Positions 27,544 to 37,482 of a stretch of DNA of 64,000 bases are shown here, piece after piece. The notes under the pieces were generated by a model. It had not been told where the DNA came from and made no database searches. It saw only the letters and a program-made list of their open reading frames with translations. The stretch comes from Agarivorans albus. GTDB lineage: Bacteria > Pseudomonadota > Gammaproteobacteria > Enterobacterales > Celerinatantimonadaceae. Numbering within the stretch: the stretch's first letter is position 1; the number at the start of each line of letters is the position of its first letter. The translations under genes and the position numbers were made by a program. Where the stretch lies: assembly GCF_019670105.1 (NCBI RefSeq), contig NZ_AP023032.1:4100001-4164000 (forward strand). Reading direction: 5' to 3'.

Positions 27544-30120
27544 ATGAAATGGCTTAAAAGACTGTTATTTTTAGTTTTCTTGGGAACAAGCTTAGGCTTA
27601 GCAGCCATCACCGCACTATATTTTTATTTTGCGCCACAACTACCAGACGTCTCAACCTTACGCGATGTGCAATTGCAAACTCCAATGCGAGTGTTTAGCG
27701 CAGACGGAGAATTGATTTCCCAATTTGGTGAAAAAAGACGGATCCCTCTACAAATTGAAGAAGTACCTGAACAAATGTTACAAGCATTTCTCGCTACCGA
27801 GGATGCTCGATTCTACTCTCATCCAGGTATCGATCCGATCGGTATTACTCGCGCAGCGGTTAACTTAATCGCCACGGGAGAAAAAAGCCAAGGTGCGAGT
27901 ACCATTACCCAACAGGTGGCGCGAAATTTCTTTTTAACCCGAGAAAAAACCTACATCCGAAAGATCAAAGAGATCTTTCTAGCAATAAAAATCGAACAAG
28001 AACTATCGAAAGATGAAATCTTGGCGCTTTATTTGAACAAAATCCCCTTAGGTTATCGCTCTTTTGGTGTTGGCGCAGCAGCACAGGTTTACTATGGAAA
28101 AACCGTAGACCAGCTAACACTGCCACAAATTGCGGTAATTGCAGGCTTACCTAAAGCCCCTTCAGCATTAAATCCTATTCGCTCGCCAGAACGGGCCAAA
28201 GACCGCCGCCGCGTGGTGTTAGGGCGAATGTTAGAGACAGGCTACATTGATCAGGCGACTTTTGATGAAGCCAATCAAGCGGCAATGACAGCGACTTACC
28301 ATGGGGCTGAGATTACTCTAGCAGCACCTTACTTAGCAGAAATGGTGCGTCAGCAAATACTGCAGCAATTTGGCGAAGACGCTTATACCACTGGGATGGA
28401 TGTTTACACCACAATCAGTGCCAAACGTCAAAATGCAGCGACTCTAGCACTAAGAGCTAACTTAAAAAGTTATGACCAACGCCACGGTTTTCGTGGAGCG
28501 GTTAAACGGTTATGGACGGCCGAACAAGCCCAATTAAGCGCTGAAGAGATAGTTAAGCAACTTAGCTCTCTACCGAACTATGGAGAGCTACGGGCTGCTG
28601 CAGTGACCAGCATTGAAGATAAACAGGCAAAAGTGATTGTAAAAGGTGGTTCTTTTGGCGTAATTGCTTGGGATGATATGAAATGGGCTCGGCGCTTTGT
28701 AACCGATACTCGCCAGGGTCCAGCACCAAAATCTGCTCAAGAAATTCTTAATGTAGGTGATGTGATTTGGGTTGAGCCACTAGCAACTCAAGTAAATAGT
28801 ACTGTTGAAGTAAGCGATGTAGCCTTAAGTGACGACGCAGAACAACAAAGCGTTAGTAACTACTCGCTCTCTCAGTTGCCTGATGCTGGGGCAGCATTAG
28901 TTGCTATATCGCCATTAGATGGTGCGATTGAAGCGCTAGTAGGAGGCTTTAGCTTTAACCAAAGTAAATTTAACCGGGTAACTCAGGCTAGCCGCCAAGT
29001 AGGCTCAAATATAAAACCTTTCCTTTATTCTGCAGCATTTGAGCAAGGCATGACCTTAGCAAGCTTAGAAAATGATGCCCCAATTAACCGCTGGGATAAG
29101 GCAATGGGGGTTGCGTGGAGACCCAAAAACTCGCCGCCTGTATACGACGGACCGATCCGCCTAAGAGTTGCATTGGCCCAATCTAAAAACGTGGTATCGG
29201 TGCGCTTAATGCGAGACCTAGGTGTCGATACCATAATTGATCATCTGGCAAAATTTGGGTTTCCTAAAAATGAATTGCCGCGAAACGAATCTCTATCGCT
29301 AGGTTCAGCATCGCTAACTCCAATGCAAGTGGCTAGCGCCTATGGTTCATTTGCTAACGGGGGCTACCTAGTGAGCCCTTATTTTATTGATCGAATCGAA
29401 GACGGTGAAGGCAACATAATATTTCAACAGGTACCTAAGGTAGCCTGTGATAGCTGTTTTGAGATCATTGATAAAGCGCCAAATCTTGAAGAACTATTAA
29501 ACCAAGCCGGCGATCCCTTAAAACAATGTGATATATCTTTTGCTGATGAAAGCGATTTAGCACCAAGAATCATCAGTGCCGAAAATGCCTTCTTAGTTTC
29601 TCAAGCGATGAACAGCGCGGTTTGGGGTGGCGGGAGCTGGGCACATAAAACCGGTTGGAACGGCACCGGTTGGCGTGCTGCAAGAGCTTTAAAACGCCGA
29701 GATATTGCCGGCAAAACCGGTACCACCAATGATGCTAAAGATGCTTGGTTCTCTGGCTTTGGCCCCGACTTGGTGGTTACGTCTTGGATAGGCTTTGATG
29801 ACTTTAACCGTGAACTTGGTGAAGCGTCTTATAATGCCAATTTAGACAAAAACCAAGTTACTGGAAAGGAATTTGGCGCACGAACAGCCCTACCTGCATG
29901 GATAGATTTTATGGAAGTAGGTTTAGCGGGTGTACCAGAACAAGCTTGGCAAGCCCCACGAAATGTATCAACAGTTCGTATTGATCGCTCAACGGGCTTA
30001 CTCACTAAATCTAGTGACCATACCACCCGCTTTGAATTTTTTGAGGAAGGCACCGAGCCAACAGAATATGTAAAACAATCTGTTAACTCAGTGTTCGATA
30101 GTGAAGAAGAGCTATTTTAA
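27544..30120 (+). CDS. mrcA: Penicillin-binding protein 1A (bifunctional glycosyltransferase/transpeptidase)
   Basis: 858 residues. An N-terminal membrane anchor (about 7-29) precedes a GT51 domain with catalytic Glu86 in ATEDARFYSHPGID and QGASTITQQVARNFFL. An OB-like PBP1A insert (about 310-420) and the transpeptidase domain follow, with the S488-x-x-K491 motif, SKN and K724-T-G. It polymerises and cross-links peptidoglycan in the periplasm. The last codon overlaps the convergent oxyR stop by a few bases, so no terminator lies between them. Confidence 0.96.
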   Translation: MKWLKRLLFLVFLGTSLGLAAITALYFYFAPQLPDVSTLRDVQLQTPMRVFSADGELISQFGEKRRIPLQIEEVPEQMLQAFLATEDARFYSHPGIDPIGITRAAVNLIATGEKSQGASTITQQVARNFFLTREKTYIRKIKEIFLAIKIEQELSKDEILALYLNKIPLGYRSFGVGAAAQVYYGKTVDQLTLPQIAVIAGLPKAPSALNPIRSPERAKDRRRVVLGRMLETGYIDQATFDEANQAAMTATYHGAEITLAAPYLAEMVRQQILQQFGEDAYTTGMDVYTTISAKRQNAATLALRANLKSYDQRHGFRGAVKRLWTAEQAQLSAEEIVKQLSSLPNYGELRAAAVTSIEDKQAKVIVKGGSFGVIAWDDMKWARRFVTDTRQGPAPKSAQEILNVGDVIWVEPLATQVNSTVEVSDVALSDDAEQQSVSNYSLSQLPDAGAALVAISPLDGAIEALVGGFSFNQSKFNRVTQASRQVGSNIKPFLYSAAFEQGMTLASLENDAPINRWDKAMGVAWRPKNSPPVYDGPIRLRVALAQSKNVVSVRLMRDLGVDTIIDHLAKFGFPKNELPRNESLSLGSASLTPMQVASAYGSFANGGYLVSPYFIDRIEDGEGNIIFQQVPKVACDSCFEIIDKAPNLEELLNQAGDPLKQCDISFADESDLAPRIISAENAFLVSQAMNSAVWGGGSWAHKTGWNGTGWRAARALKRRDIAGKTGTTNDAKDAWFSGFGPDLVVTSWIGFDDFNRELGEASYNANLDKNQVTGKEFGARTALPAWIDFMEVGLAGVPEQAWQAPRNVSTVRIDRSTGLLTKSSDHTTRFEFFEEGTEPTEYVKQSVNSVFDSEEELF

Positions 30121-31007
30121 GACAGCGCAGAATGCTGTTGAATCAACTTAGCTAACTGGTTAAAGCAGGGGCGCCGAACAGAGTTATTGCGATATAGCAA
30201 ACTTATTCGGCGGCTCGGCTCAGGCGAACTAAATCTTCTATAGCAGATACCGCTTTGTTCTTCAGTATCAGGAATAGCTAACTGCGGTAGCAAGGTAATT
30301 CCCATACCCGCAGCCACCATATGACGCAAAGTCTCCAAACTCGTCGCCTTAAAGCTAGTATCTTCTTTTGCGCCGGCAGCAAAACAGTAGCCCATTGCTT
30401 GGTCGCGTAAGCAGTGACCATCTTCTAGCATTAGTACCTGCTCACCACTGAGCTCTGAAAGCTCGACCTCATTTTGCTGCTGCCACTTATGGTTTGAGGG
30501 CATAGCAAGCATTAGCGGCTCATCAAACAGATCGATGGCTCCAAAGCGATCCATTTCTGGAAGATAAGCAAGCAGAAGGCAGTCTAGCTCTCCTTCTTCT
30601 AACCTCTGCAACAATACATTGGTCTGTTCTTCATAAAGGAAAAGTTCCATTTCGCTAAACTCTGAACGAATATGCGGAACAATCTTGGGTAACAGATAAG
30701 GAGCTACGGTAGGAATTAGGCCAACATGAAGTGGCCCAGCCATCGGAGCCTGGAAGCTCTTAGCCATATCTTTAAGACCTTTTACTTCGAGCAAGATGAC
30801 TCTAGCTTTGGCTGCTAACTCATCACCAGCATGAGTGAATATCACTTTGCGCGAAGTACGTTCAATAAGCAATAAACCAAGCTCTTCTTCTAACTTAGCT
30901 ATTTGCCCACTCAAGGTAGGTTGACTAACAAAACATTTTTCAGCCGCTTTGCGAAAATGCTTCTGCTCTTGCAAAGCGACTAAATACTCCAAATCTCTTA
31001 AATTCAA
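30117..31007 (-). CDS. oxyR: Hydrogen-peroxide-responsive LysR regulator OxyR
   Basis: 296 residues. The winged HTH is at the N-terminus (HFRKAAEKCFVSQPTLSGQI), and the regulatory domain carries GHCLRDQAMGYC with Cys199 and Cys208, exactly the redox pair positions of E. coli OxyR. Peroxide forms the disulphide and switches DNA binding to activate catalase and peroxiredoxin genes. None of those targets is in this window. It converges with mrcA. Confidence 0.94.
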   Translation of the reverse strand: MNLRDLEYLVALQEQKHFRKAAEKCFVSQPTLSGQIAKLEEELGLLLIERTSRKVIFTHAGDELAAKARVILLEVKGLKDMAKSFQAPMAGPLHVGLIPTVAPYLLPKIVPHIRSEFSEMELFLYEEQTNVLLQRLEEGELDCLLLAYLPEMDRFGAIDLFDEPLMLAMPSNHKWQQQNEVELSELSGEQVLMLEDGHCLRDQAMGYCFAAGAKEDTSFKATSLETLRHMVAAGMGITLLPQLAIPDTEEQSGICYRRFSSPEPSRRISLLYRNNSVRRPCFNQLAKLIQQHSALS

Positions 31008-31138
31008 AAGGTATCCCCAGGGTTTTATTAAACTCTCTATTTATAGATCCTAAATCAATAACTTCACTAGTGTAACAATTATCGAAAAGAGGTTAATTAA
31101 ACGTGGAAATGCCGAGGACAGCTTCAGGAAAAAAATAG

Positions 31139-31162
31139 AAAGCTCTAATGCCCGAGAGCTTT
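31139..31162 (-). terminator. Rho-independent terminator of the lipoprotein gene
   Basis: AAAGCTCT (31139-31146), loop AATGCCCG, AGAGCTTT (31155-31162). Read on the minus strand the hairpin is followed by CTATTTTTTT, a good U tract. The arm at 31155-31162 is also the first unit of the octamer array, so the array supplies many possible copies of one arm. Confidence 0.8.
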
Positions 31163-31238
31163 AGAGCTTTAGAGCTTTAGAGCTTTAGAGCTTTAGAGCT
31201 TTAGAGCTTTAGAGCTTTAGAGCTTTAGAGCTTTAGAG
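31155..31238. repeat. Octamer tandem repeat AGAGCTTT, 10.5 copies
   Basis: 84 bp of perfect AGAGCTTT repeats (ten full copies plus AGAG). It lies between the stop of the lipoprotein gene (31248) and its terminator loop. Each unit is the reverse complement of the single AAAGCTCT arm at 31139-31146. Such arrays expand and contract by slippage. Confidence 0.97.
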
Positions 31239-31247
31239 AAATAAAAC

Positions 31248-32096
31248 TTAGGTTTTTTCGATAACAAACTCTAATTGAGGAAGCAGTTGCTTACCTGTTG
31301 GCTGCAACACTGGCAGCATGATGTAGTTATTGCCACCATTTAAGCCAACACCATCATTAAAGTCTGTATAAAATAAAGCTGTTTCTGGGTCTGCTGGTAA
31401 GCTGTCTCCTGCTGGCACTACAGCAAATTGGTTGCTATAAGGGTGAGCAGGTACATTGATAGCACTACTATACTCCCCAACAGCCACACTGCTAGCTACC
31501 AAAACCAGTTCCCCACCATCTTCTTTGGTCATGTAGAAGTCGAGAGGGCCTTCATAATCAGCATAACTATAAACGTTAAGTAGACGTACATTAACGCTCA
31601 CGTTAGAGGGTCTAGAGCCTTGAAAAGGTACCTTCGCTAAACGGAGACCTTTATTACTACCTATATAACCGTATGCGTATATCCAGTTTCGACTATTTGA
31701 GCTAATCGTGAAAGTTGAACCAGCTTGACCAACAATCGTCCCGGCGTTTGAGTCATAAGCGGTAAAAACAACACTTTTAGAGGATATATCTTCTTCCCAG
31801 CTATCAAAATTAACAAACTCACCATTATGATTTGCGTATGCAACGCCTTCACCAATTAAACTACTGGGGGTGTTAACGTAACTATAATAAAGGTCAAGAG
31901 GAAGAGAGTACTCTGCATCATAAGGGTTAATGTATAGATTCAGAAATGCCGCACTAGTAGGTATCGTCGATGCATTGTTTTCATCAGCTGTTGAATTACT
32001 TCCATCTAAAGCAACGCTACCATCACCTCCACACCCAAATAAACTAAATGACACTAAAAATGCCATAGCAAGTTTTATCTTACGTCCTTTAAACAT
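31248..32096 (-). CDS. Secreted lipoprotein with an internal duplication (possibly DUF4397-like)
   Basis: 282 residues. A lipoprotein signal ends in LFGC (19-22, Cys22), followed by a Gly/Ser/Asn/Asp-rich linker (23-46). The body has two similar halves: FLNLYINPYDAEYSLPLDLY (51-70) and RLLNVYSYADYEGPLDFYMT (171-190), a (F/R)LN(L/V)Y...PLD(L/F)Y pattern. This, with its beta-rich character, recalls DUF4397 domains, but the match is from memory and weak. Probably outer-membrane anchored; function unknown. It sits immediately downstream of the tuf operon on the same strand, where ribosomal genes or bfd/bfr are more usual. Confidence 0.6.
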   Translation of the reverse strand: MFKGRKIKLAMAFLVSFSLFGCGGDGSVALDGSNSTADENNASTIPTSAAFLNLYINPYDAEYSLPLDLYYSYVNTPSSLIGEGVAYANHNGEFVNFDSWEEDISSKSVVFTAYDSNAGTIVGQAGSTFTISSNSRNWIYAYGYIGSNKGLRLAKVPFQGSRPSNVSVNVRLLNVYSYADYEGPLDFYMTKEDGGELVLVASSVAVGEYSSAINVPAHPYSNQFAVVPAGDSLPADPETALFYTDFNDGVGLNGGNNYIMLPVLQPTGKQLLPQLEFVIEKT

Positions 32097-32296
32097 ACCG
32101 CTTCCTTGTCAGCAAAAATTCAATAAAAATGACATATTCGCCAATAATATCATTTAATTAAGTGACCTTAATACTTTTAAGTAGAAAGTCATTAGTTATA
32201 GAGAGATTATTTTTGTTAATGTTGAAGGTGGTCAATTTTTCTAGCTTGAATCGCTAATATACGCGGAGTCAACGGTAAGGCTTTGTGCACTAAAAT

Positions 32297-32324
32297 AAAA
32301 AAGGCCGCCTAAGCGACCTTTTTT
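32297..32324 (-). terminator. Terminator of the terminal tuf gene (copy A)
   Basis: GGCCGC (32303-32308) pairs with GCGACC (32313-32318, one G-U type pair) with six A and six T flanks. The last base shared with copy B is at 32297. Confidence 0.9.
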
Positions 32325-32341
32325 CTGCTGTGCTACTCTTC

Positions 32342-33526
32342 TTATTCGAAGATTTTAGCTACAACACCCGCACCTACTGTACGGCCACCTTCACGGATTG
32401 CGAAGCGTAAACCTTCGTCCATCGCGATTGGGCAAATTAGCTCTACAACGAATTTCAAGTTGTCGCCTGGCATTACCATTTCTACGCCTTCTGGTAACTC
32501 TACAGAACCAGTTACGTCAGTTGTACGGAAGTAGAACTGTGGACGGTAGCCTTTGAAGAATGGCGTGTGACGGCCACCTTCGTCTTTGCTTAGTACGTAT
32601 ACTTCAGCTTCGAACTTGGTGTGTGGAGTAATTGAACCAGGTGCTGCCAATACTTGACCACGCTGTACTTCGTCACGCTTAGTACCACGCAGAAGAATAC
32701 CACAGTTCTCACCAGCGCGACCTTCGTCTAGAAGCTTGCGGAACATTTCTACACCAGTACAAGTTGTCTTAGTAGTCTCTTTAACACCTACGATTTCAAT
32801 TTCTTCTGAAACCTTGATGATACCGCGCTCTACACGACCTGTTACTACCGTACCACGACCTGAAATTGAGAATACATCTTCAATTGGTAGTAGGAATGGC
32901 TTGTCGATGTCACGCTCTGGCTCTGGGATGTAAGTATCTAGCGCTTCTGCTAGTTCTACAATTTTCGCTTCCCACGCTTCTTCGCCTTCTAGGGCTTTAA
33001 GCGCTGAACCTTGGATTACTGGAATGTCATCACCTGGGAATTCGTATTCAGATAGAAGTTCACGTACTTCCATTTCTACTAATTCTAGAAGCTCTTCGTC
33101 GTCTACCATGTCACATTTGTTCATGAATACGATGATGTAAGGTACACCAACCTGACGAGAAAGTAGGATGTGCTCACGTGTTTGTGGCATTGGGCCATCT
33201 GTAGAAGCTACTACTAGGATAGCGCCGTCCATCTGTGCTGCACCAGTGATCATGTTTTTAACGTAATCGGCGTGTCCAGGACAGTCTACGTGTGCGTAGT
33301 GACGAGTTGGAGTGTCGTACTCTACGTGTGAAGTAGAAATGGTGATACCGCGCTCGCGCTCTTCTGGAGCGTTATCGATTGCTGCGAAATCTTTAGCTTC
33401 ACCACCGTATACTTTTGCAAGTACGTTGGTAATAGCTGCTGTTAGAGTTGTTTTACCGTGGTCAACGTGGCCAATTGTACCAACGTTTACGTGCGGTTTT
33501 GAACGTTCAAATTTTTCTTTAGACAC
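32342..33526 (-). CDS. tuf: Elongation factor Tu (copy A, terminal; tufA-like)
   Basis: 394 residues from the GTG at 33526 (GAAGGT 7 nt upstream), giving [17 protein letters not shown] as in E. coli EF-Tu, which also begins with GTG. An in-frame ATG 21 nt earlier would add MEKKVHI; its codons contain the ribosome-binding site, so I reject it. GTPase motifs: [29 protein letters not shown]. It delivers aminoacyl-tRNA to the ribosome. It differs from the tuf at 50605 at 32450, 32690, 32717 and 32966, all third codon positions. It is the last gene of the str operon and has no S10 operon after it. Confidence 0.97.
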   Translation of the reverse strand: MSKEKFERSKPHVNVGTIGHVDHGKTTLTAAITNVLAKVYGGEAKDFAAIDNAPEERERGITISTSHVEYDTPTRHYAHVDCPGHADYVKNMITGAAQMDGAILVVASTDGPMPQTREHILLSRQVGVPYIIVFMNKCDMVDDEELLELVEMEVRELLSEYEFPGDDIPVIQGSALKALEGEEAWEAKIVELAEALDTYIPEPERDIDKPFLLPIEDVFSISGRGTVVTGRVERGIIKVSEEIEIVGVKETTKTTCTGVEMFRKLLDEGRAGENCGILLRGTKRDEVQRGQVLAAPGSITPHTKFEAEVYVLSKDEGGRHTPFFKGYRPQFYFRTTDVTGSVELPEGVEMVMPGDNLKFVVELICPIAMDEGLRFAIREGGRTVGAGVVAKIFE

Positions 33527-33592
33527 GATATGTACCTTCTTTTCCATTCCAATCTGCCTCACCCGAGACAGACCAATCATAGTTGAATTAGT

Positions 33593-35686
33593 TTACTTTG
33601 CTTCAACAATAGCATCAGCAACATTTTTCGGCGCTTCGTTGTACTCTAGGAATTCCATAGAGTAAGAGGCTCGCCCCTGAGTTGCCGAACGTAGATCTGT
33701 AGCATAGCCGAACATTGCAGACAGCGGCACTTTAGACTTAACAATCTTTAAGCCCGCAGCCCCATCGTCCATGCCTTCAATTATGCCACGACGACGATTC
33801 AAGTCACCCACTACATCCCCCATCCAATCTTCAGGGGTTGTAACTTCTACTTTCATCATCGGCTCGAGCAGTACTGGATCAGCGTCCAATGCACCTTTCT
33901 TAAAGCCCATTGCACCGGCAATTTTAAACGCCATTTCGTTAGAGTCAACATCGTGGAATGATCCATCGAATAAGGTGACCTTAACATCAAGTAGCGGATA
34001 GCCAGCCAATACACCCTGATCCATCTGCTCTTTACAGCCTTTATCAACAGCTGGGATGTATTCTTTTGGAACAACACCACCAACAATCTCGTTGACAAAT
34101 TCGTAACCAGCACCTGGCTCTAGAGGTTCCATACGCAACCAAACATGACCGTATTGACCACGACCACCCGATTGACGTACAAACTTTCCTTCCACTTCAA
34201 CTTGCTTGCGAATTGCTTCGCGATAAGCAACTTGAGGTTTACCTACATTACAATCAACGCTAAATTCGCGCTTCATGCGATCTACGATGATATCTAAGTG
34301 TAACTCACCCATACCAGAGATAAGGGTTTGTCCAGATTCTTCGTTAGTTTCTACGCGGAACGATGGATCCTCGGCAGCCAACTTACCTAAAGCTACGCCC
34401 ATTTTTTCTTGGTCAGCTTTGGTTCGAGGCTCTACGGCAATCTGAATTACCGGCTCAGGGAATTCCATACGCTCAAGAATCACTTTACGATTCATATCAC
34501 ATAAAGTGTCACCCGTGGTTACGTCTTTAAGACCAATCGCAGCGGCGATATCACCAGCACGAACTTCTTTGATCTCTTTACGATCATTTGAGTGCATTTG
34601 CACCATACGACCTAAACGTTCACGTTTTTGTTTAACCGAGTTATACACCGCAGTGCCGGTTTCAACCGTCCCCGAATAAACACGCATAAAGGTAAGTGTA
34701 CCCACAAATGGGTCGGTGGCAATTTTAAACGCAAGAGCCGCAAACGGCGCGTCGTCATCTGCCGGACAAGCAACTTCATTGTCCTTTTCGTCTGTACCTT
34801 TAATTGCTTCAACGTGGTTTGGAGCAGGCAAGTATTCTACAACCGCGTCAAGCACTGCTTGAACACCTTTGTTTTTAAATGCACTACCACAAGTCGCTAG
34901 CACGATCTCATTGTTTAGGGTGCGCTTACGCAAACCAAACTTAATCTCGGCTTCAGTCAACTCGCCTTCTTCAAGATATTTATCCATTAATTCATCGGTA
35001 GCTTCTGCAGCAGCTTCAACGAGTTCTTCGTGTAAAGCCTCTGCACGCTCTACCAAATGAGCAGGAATATCTTCGTAATTGAAGGTGGTACCTTGGTCTG
35101 CTTCGTTCCAGTTAATGGCCTTCATTTTGATCAGGTCAATAACACCAACAAATTCGTCCTCAGCGCCTATGTTCAACTGAATAGGTACACAGTTGGCACC
35201 TAAGCGATCACGGATTTGATCAATTACTCGTTCAAAGTCTGCACCAGCTCTATCCATTTTGTTCACGAATACCATTCGCGGAACAGAATATTTGTCAGCT
35301 TGGCGCCACACTGTTTCTGATTGAGGTTCAACACCAGATGAACCACAAAATACAACAACTGCACCATCTAATACACGCAATGAACGTTCAACTTCAATAG
35401 TAAAGTCAACGTGTCCAGGGGTATCGATGATATTAATACGGTGTTCGTCGTACTGGGCGTTCATACCACGCCAAAAGGTGGTAGTAGCCGCAGAGGTGAT
35501 GGTAATACCGCGTTCTTGTTCTTGCTCCATCCAGTCCATGGTGGCTGCGCCATCATGCACCTCACCTATTTTGTGAGATAGACCGGTGTAGAAAAGGACA
35601 CGTTCTGTAGTTGTTGTTTTGCCAGCGTCAACATGAGCAACAATACCAATGTTACGGTAGCGCTCAATTGGAGTTGTACGAGCCAT
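33593..35686 (-). CDS. fusA: Elongation factor G (copy A)
   Basis: 697 residues of ribosomal translocase. G-domain motifs: [47 protein letters not shown]; domain IV motif [11 protein letters not shown]. It catalyses tRNA-mRNA movement and ribosome recycling. It lies between rpsG and tuf, as in the classical str operon. Confidence 0.97.
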   Translation of the reverse strand: MARTTPIERYRNIGIVAHVDAGKTTTTERVLFYTGLSHKIGEVHDGAATMDWMEQEQERGITITSAATTTFWRGMNAQYDEHRINIIDTPGHVDFTIEVERSLRVLDGAVVVFCGSSGVEPQSETVWRQADKYSVPRMVFVNKMDRAGADFERVIDQIRDRLGANCVPIQLNIGAEDEFVGVIDLIKMKAINWNEADQGTTFNYEDIPAHLVERAEALHEELVEAAAEATDELMDKYLEEGELTEAEIKFGLRKRTLNNEIVLATCGSAFKNKGVQAVLDAVVEYLPAPNHVEAIKGTDEKDNEVACPADDDAPFAALAFKIATDPFVGTLTFMRVYSGTVETGTAVYNSVKQKRERLGRMVQMHSNDRKEIKEVRAGDIAAAIGLKDVTTGDTLCDMNRKVILERMEFPEPVIQIAVEPRTKADQEKMGVALGKLAAEDPSFRVETNEESGQTLISGMGELHLDIIVDRMKREFSVDCNVGKPQVAYREAIRKQVEVEGKFVRQSGGRGQYGHVWLRMEPLEPGAGYEFVNEIVGGVVPKEYIPAVDKGCKEQMDQGVLAGYPLLDVKVTLFDGSFHDVDSNEMAFKIAGAMGFKKGALDADPVLLEPMMKVEVTTPEDWMGDVVGDLNRRRGIIEGMDDGAAGLKIVKSKVPLSAMFGYATDLRSATQGRASYSMEFLEYNEAPKNVADAIVEAK

Positions 35687-35733
35687 TGTTATCCTCTTGC
35701 TAAGGAGTAATCCTTAGTCTCACATAGAAAGTA

Positions 35734-35756
35734 GCGCAGCTGCTAAGCAGCTGCGC
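35734..35756. repeat. 23-nt near-perfect palindrome between rpsG and fusA (copy A)
   Basis: Arms of 11 nt (GCGCAGCTGCT and its reverse complement) flank a single A, immediately after the rpsG stop. As RNA it would be a stable hairpin without a U tract, so it is more likely a processing or stability element than a terminator. Confidence 0.8.
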
Positions 35757-35762
35757 AACCAA

Positions 35763-36233
35763 TTACCAGCGGTAATGTGCAAACGCTTTGTTTGCGTCGG
35801 CCATACGGTGAACGTCTTCACGTTTCTTAACCGCAGAACCTTTGTTTTCAGCTGCGTCTAGGATTTCACCCGCTAGACGTAAAGCCATAGATTTTTCACC
35901 ACGTTTACGTGCTGCATCTACCATCCAACGCATACCTAGAGTGTTACGACGTACTGGACGTACTTCAACAGGTACTTGGTAAGTAGAACCACCTACACGG
36001 CGAGATTTAACCTCTACCGATGGGCGCACGTTTTCAAGAGCAACTTCAAAAATTTCTTGGTGAGACTTGCCTGATTTATCAGCAGCAGCGTCTAATGCAC
36101 CATATACAATCTTTTCTGAAATTGATTTTTTACCATCAACCATTACTACGTTGATGAACTTAGCCAGTAGTTCTGATCCGAACTTAGGATCTGGCAAGAT
36201 TTTGCGTTGACCGATCACTCGACGTCTTGGCAT
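35763..36233 (-). CDS. rpsG: 30S ribosomal protein S7 (copy A)
   Basis: 156 residues, [25 protein letters not shown] start and the family's Arg/Lys-rich helices. It binds the 3' major domain of 16S rRNA. In E. coli S7 represses the str operon by binding the rpsL-rpsG spacer; here that spacer is 94 nt and contains the hairpin AACGG-CTCT-CCGTT next to the rpsL stop. Confidence 0.97.
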   Translation of the reverse strand: MPRRRVIGQRKILPDPKFGSELLAKFINVVMVDGKKSISEKIVYGALDAAADKSGKSHQEIFEVALENVRPSVEVKSRRVGGSTYQVPVEVRPVRRNTLGMRWMVDAARKRGEKSMALRLAGEILDAAENKGSAVKKREDVHRMADANKAFAHYRW

Positions 36234-36327
36234 TTTAATATCTCCGGTTTGCTTCAGGTTTCCCCAAAACGAATTTTAAAAAAATTTCGCTATAACTAAA
36301 TGTTTGGCCTTACTTAACGGAGAGCCG

Positions 36328-36720
<393 letters not shown>

Positions 36721-36737
36721 TTACATTTAAACATGTG

Positions 36738-36761
36738 AAAAAATCTACCCCAATTTTGGGG
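36738..36761 (-). terminator. Attenuator-like hairpin in the rpsL leader (copy A)
   Basis: CCCCAATTTTGGGG (36748-36761) is followed on the minus strand by TAGATTTTTT. It lies about 10 nt downstream of the -10 box and before the rpsL start, so it could end transcription early. Confidence 0.55.
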
Positions 36762-36768
36762 AGGCGAA

Positions 36769-36797
36769 ATTTTATGCGCTTGCAGGTAAAGAGTCAA
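36769..36797 (-). promoter_or_regulatory. Sigma-70 promoter of the str operon (copy A)
   Basis: On the minus strand TTGACT (36792-36797), a 17-nt spacer and TAAAAT (36769-36774). It lies in the gap between tusB and rpsL, so rpsL-rpsG-fusA-tuf can be transcribed apart from the tus genes. Confidence 0.75.
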
Positions 36798-36845
36798 GGC
36801 TTGCAATGATCACAAGCTTGATATTTTTGATGAATGGGAGCTGAG

Positions 36846-37121
36846 TTACCAAGTCATAGAGGGCGTGTGTTGTTCGGTTAACATTACCAAATCTTGGTAA
36901 TCGATCAGTACGCTATCGCAGACTTCAATACCCCGAGCCCTCACATCGGCACTTAACACAGAGACTCTAGCGCTTTGTGCAAGTACCGTTAAACGCGTGT
37001 CATCACGCAGCCATGAGTAAACAGCATCTTCGATGAGTACTAGATGCCCACCGTTTTCAAGCTGAGCAAGGCAGCGTTCGTAAGGGTCACTTGCATAAGG
37101 ATGTCGCATAATATGTAGCAT
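36846..37121 (-). CDS. tusB: tRNA 2-thiouridine sulfur-relay protein TusB (copy A)
   Basis: A 91-residue DsrH/TusB protein: MLHIMRHPYASDPYERCL start and LVLIEDAVYSW motif. It is the non-catalytic partner in the TusBCD complex that passes sulfur from TusA to TusE for s2U34 synthesis by MnmA in Glu, Gln and Lys tRNAs. One nucleotide from tusC. Confidence 0.88.
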   Translation of the reverse strand: MLHIMRHPYASDPYERCLAQLENGGHLVLIEDAVYSWLRDDTRLTVLAQSARVSVLSADVRARGIEVCDSVLIDYQDLVMLTEQHTPSMTW

Positions 37122-37122
37122 G

Positions 37123-37482
37123 CTAAAATCTCAATATTGCATGAGCATGACAGCATTCTGAATAGAACTGTTTTGCTTGTTTAACTCTAACGCTAATAGC
37201 AAGTTGTTCTAAAGAAAGGCCACGTTCTTTTAATGATTGTTGATCAACGTAGATCTCTTCAACGTCGTAAAGATCCAACAAACCATAGGTAGGAAGCACA
37301 TCTCGTTGCTTAATGTTAGTGGGGTTTTGCCCCTTCAATAACTGATAAACCCCATCGCCCTCAAAATAGGCGACAATATCTTCCGATACGGCAGAGGCAG
37401 CAAGTGCAGCATCCAGTGTTTCTCGTGCTAAAGAGTTGCCGTGTGGTGCGTGACTAAATACAAACACTAATGATTTGCTCAT
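37123..37482 (-). CDS. tusC: tRNA 2-thiouridine sulfur-relay protein TusC (copy A)
   Basis: 119 residues of the DsrF/TusC family: VFVFSHAPHGNSLARETLDAAL then DVLPTYGLLDLYDVEEIYVD. It is the structural subunit of TusBCD. It overlaps the tusD stop by 4 nt, so the three are translationally linked. Confidence 0.9.
   Translation of the reverse strand: MSKSLVFVFSHAPHGNSLARETLDAALAASAVSEDIVAYFEGDGVYQLLKGQNPTNIKQRDVLPTYGLLDLYDVEEIYVDQQSLKERGLSLEQLAISVRVKQAKQFYSECCHAHAILRF

Noticed and set aside
31155-31238. Octamer array as a CRISPR or integron-like array
   Set aside because: Units are 8 bp, perfect and without spacers; it is a simple tandem repeat matching the terminator arm.
33527-33580. EF-Tu reading extended upstream of the GTG start (also 51790-51843)
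   Set aside because: The additional residues are not part of EF-Tu, and the ribosome-binding site for the GTG lies inside them.
34612-34900. Open frames of 60-140 codons opposite fusA, rpoB and rpoC (both copies)
   Set aside because: They are mirror frames of strongly coding genes with no independent start signals or family resemblance.
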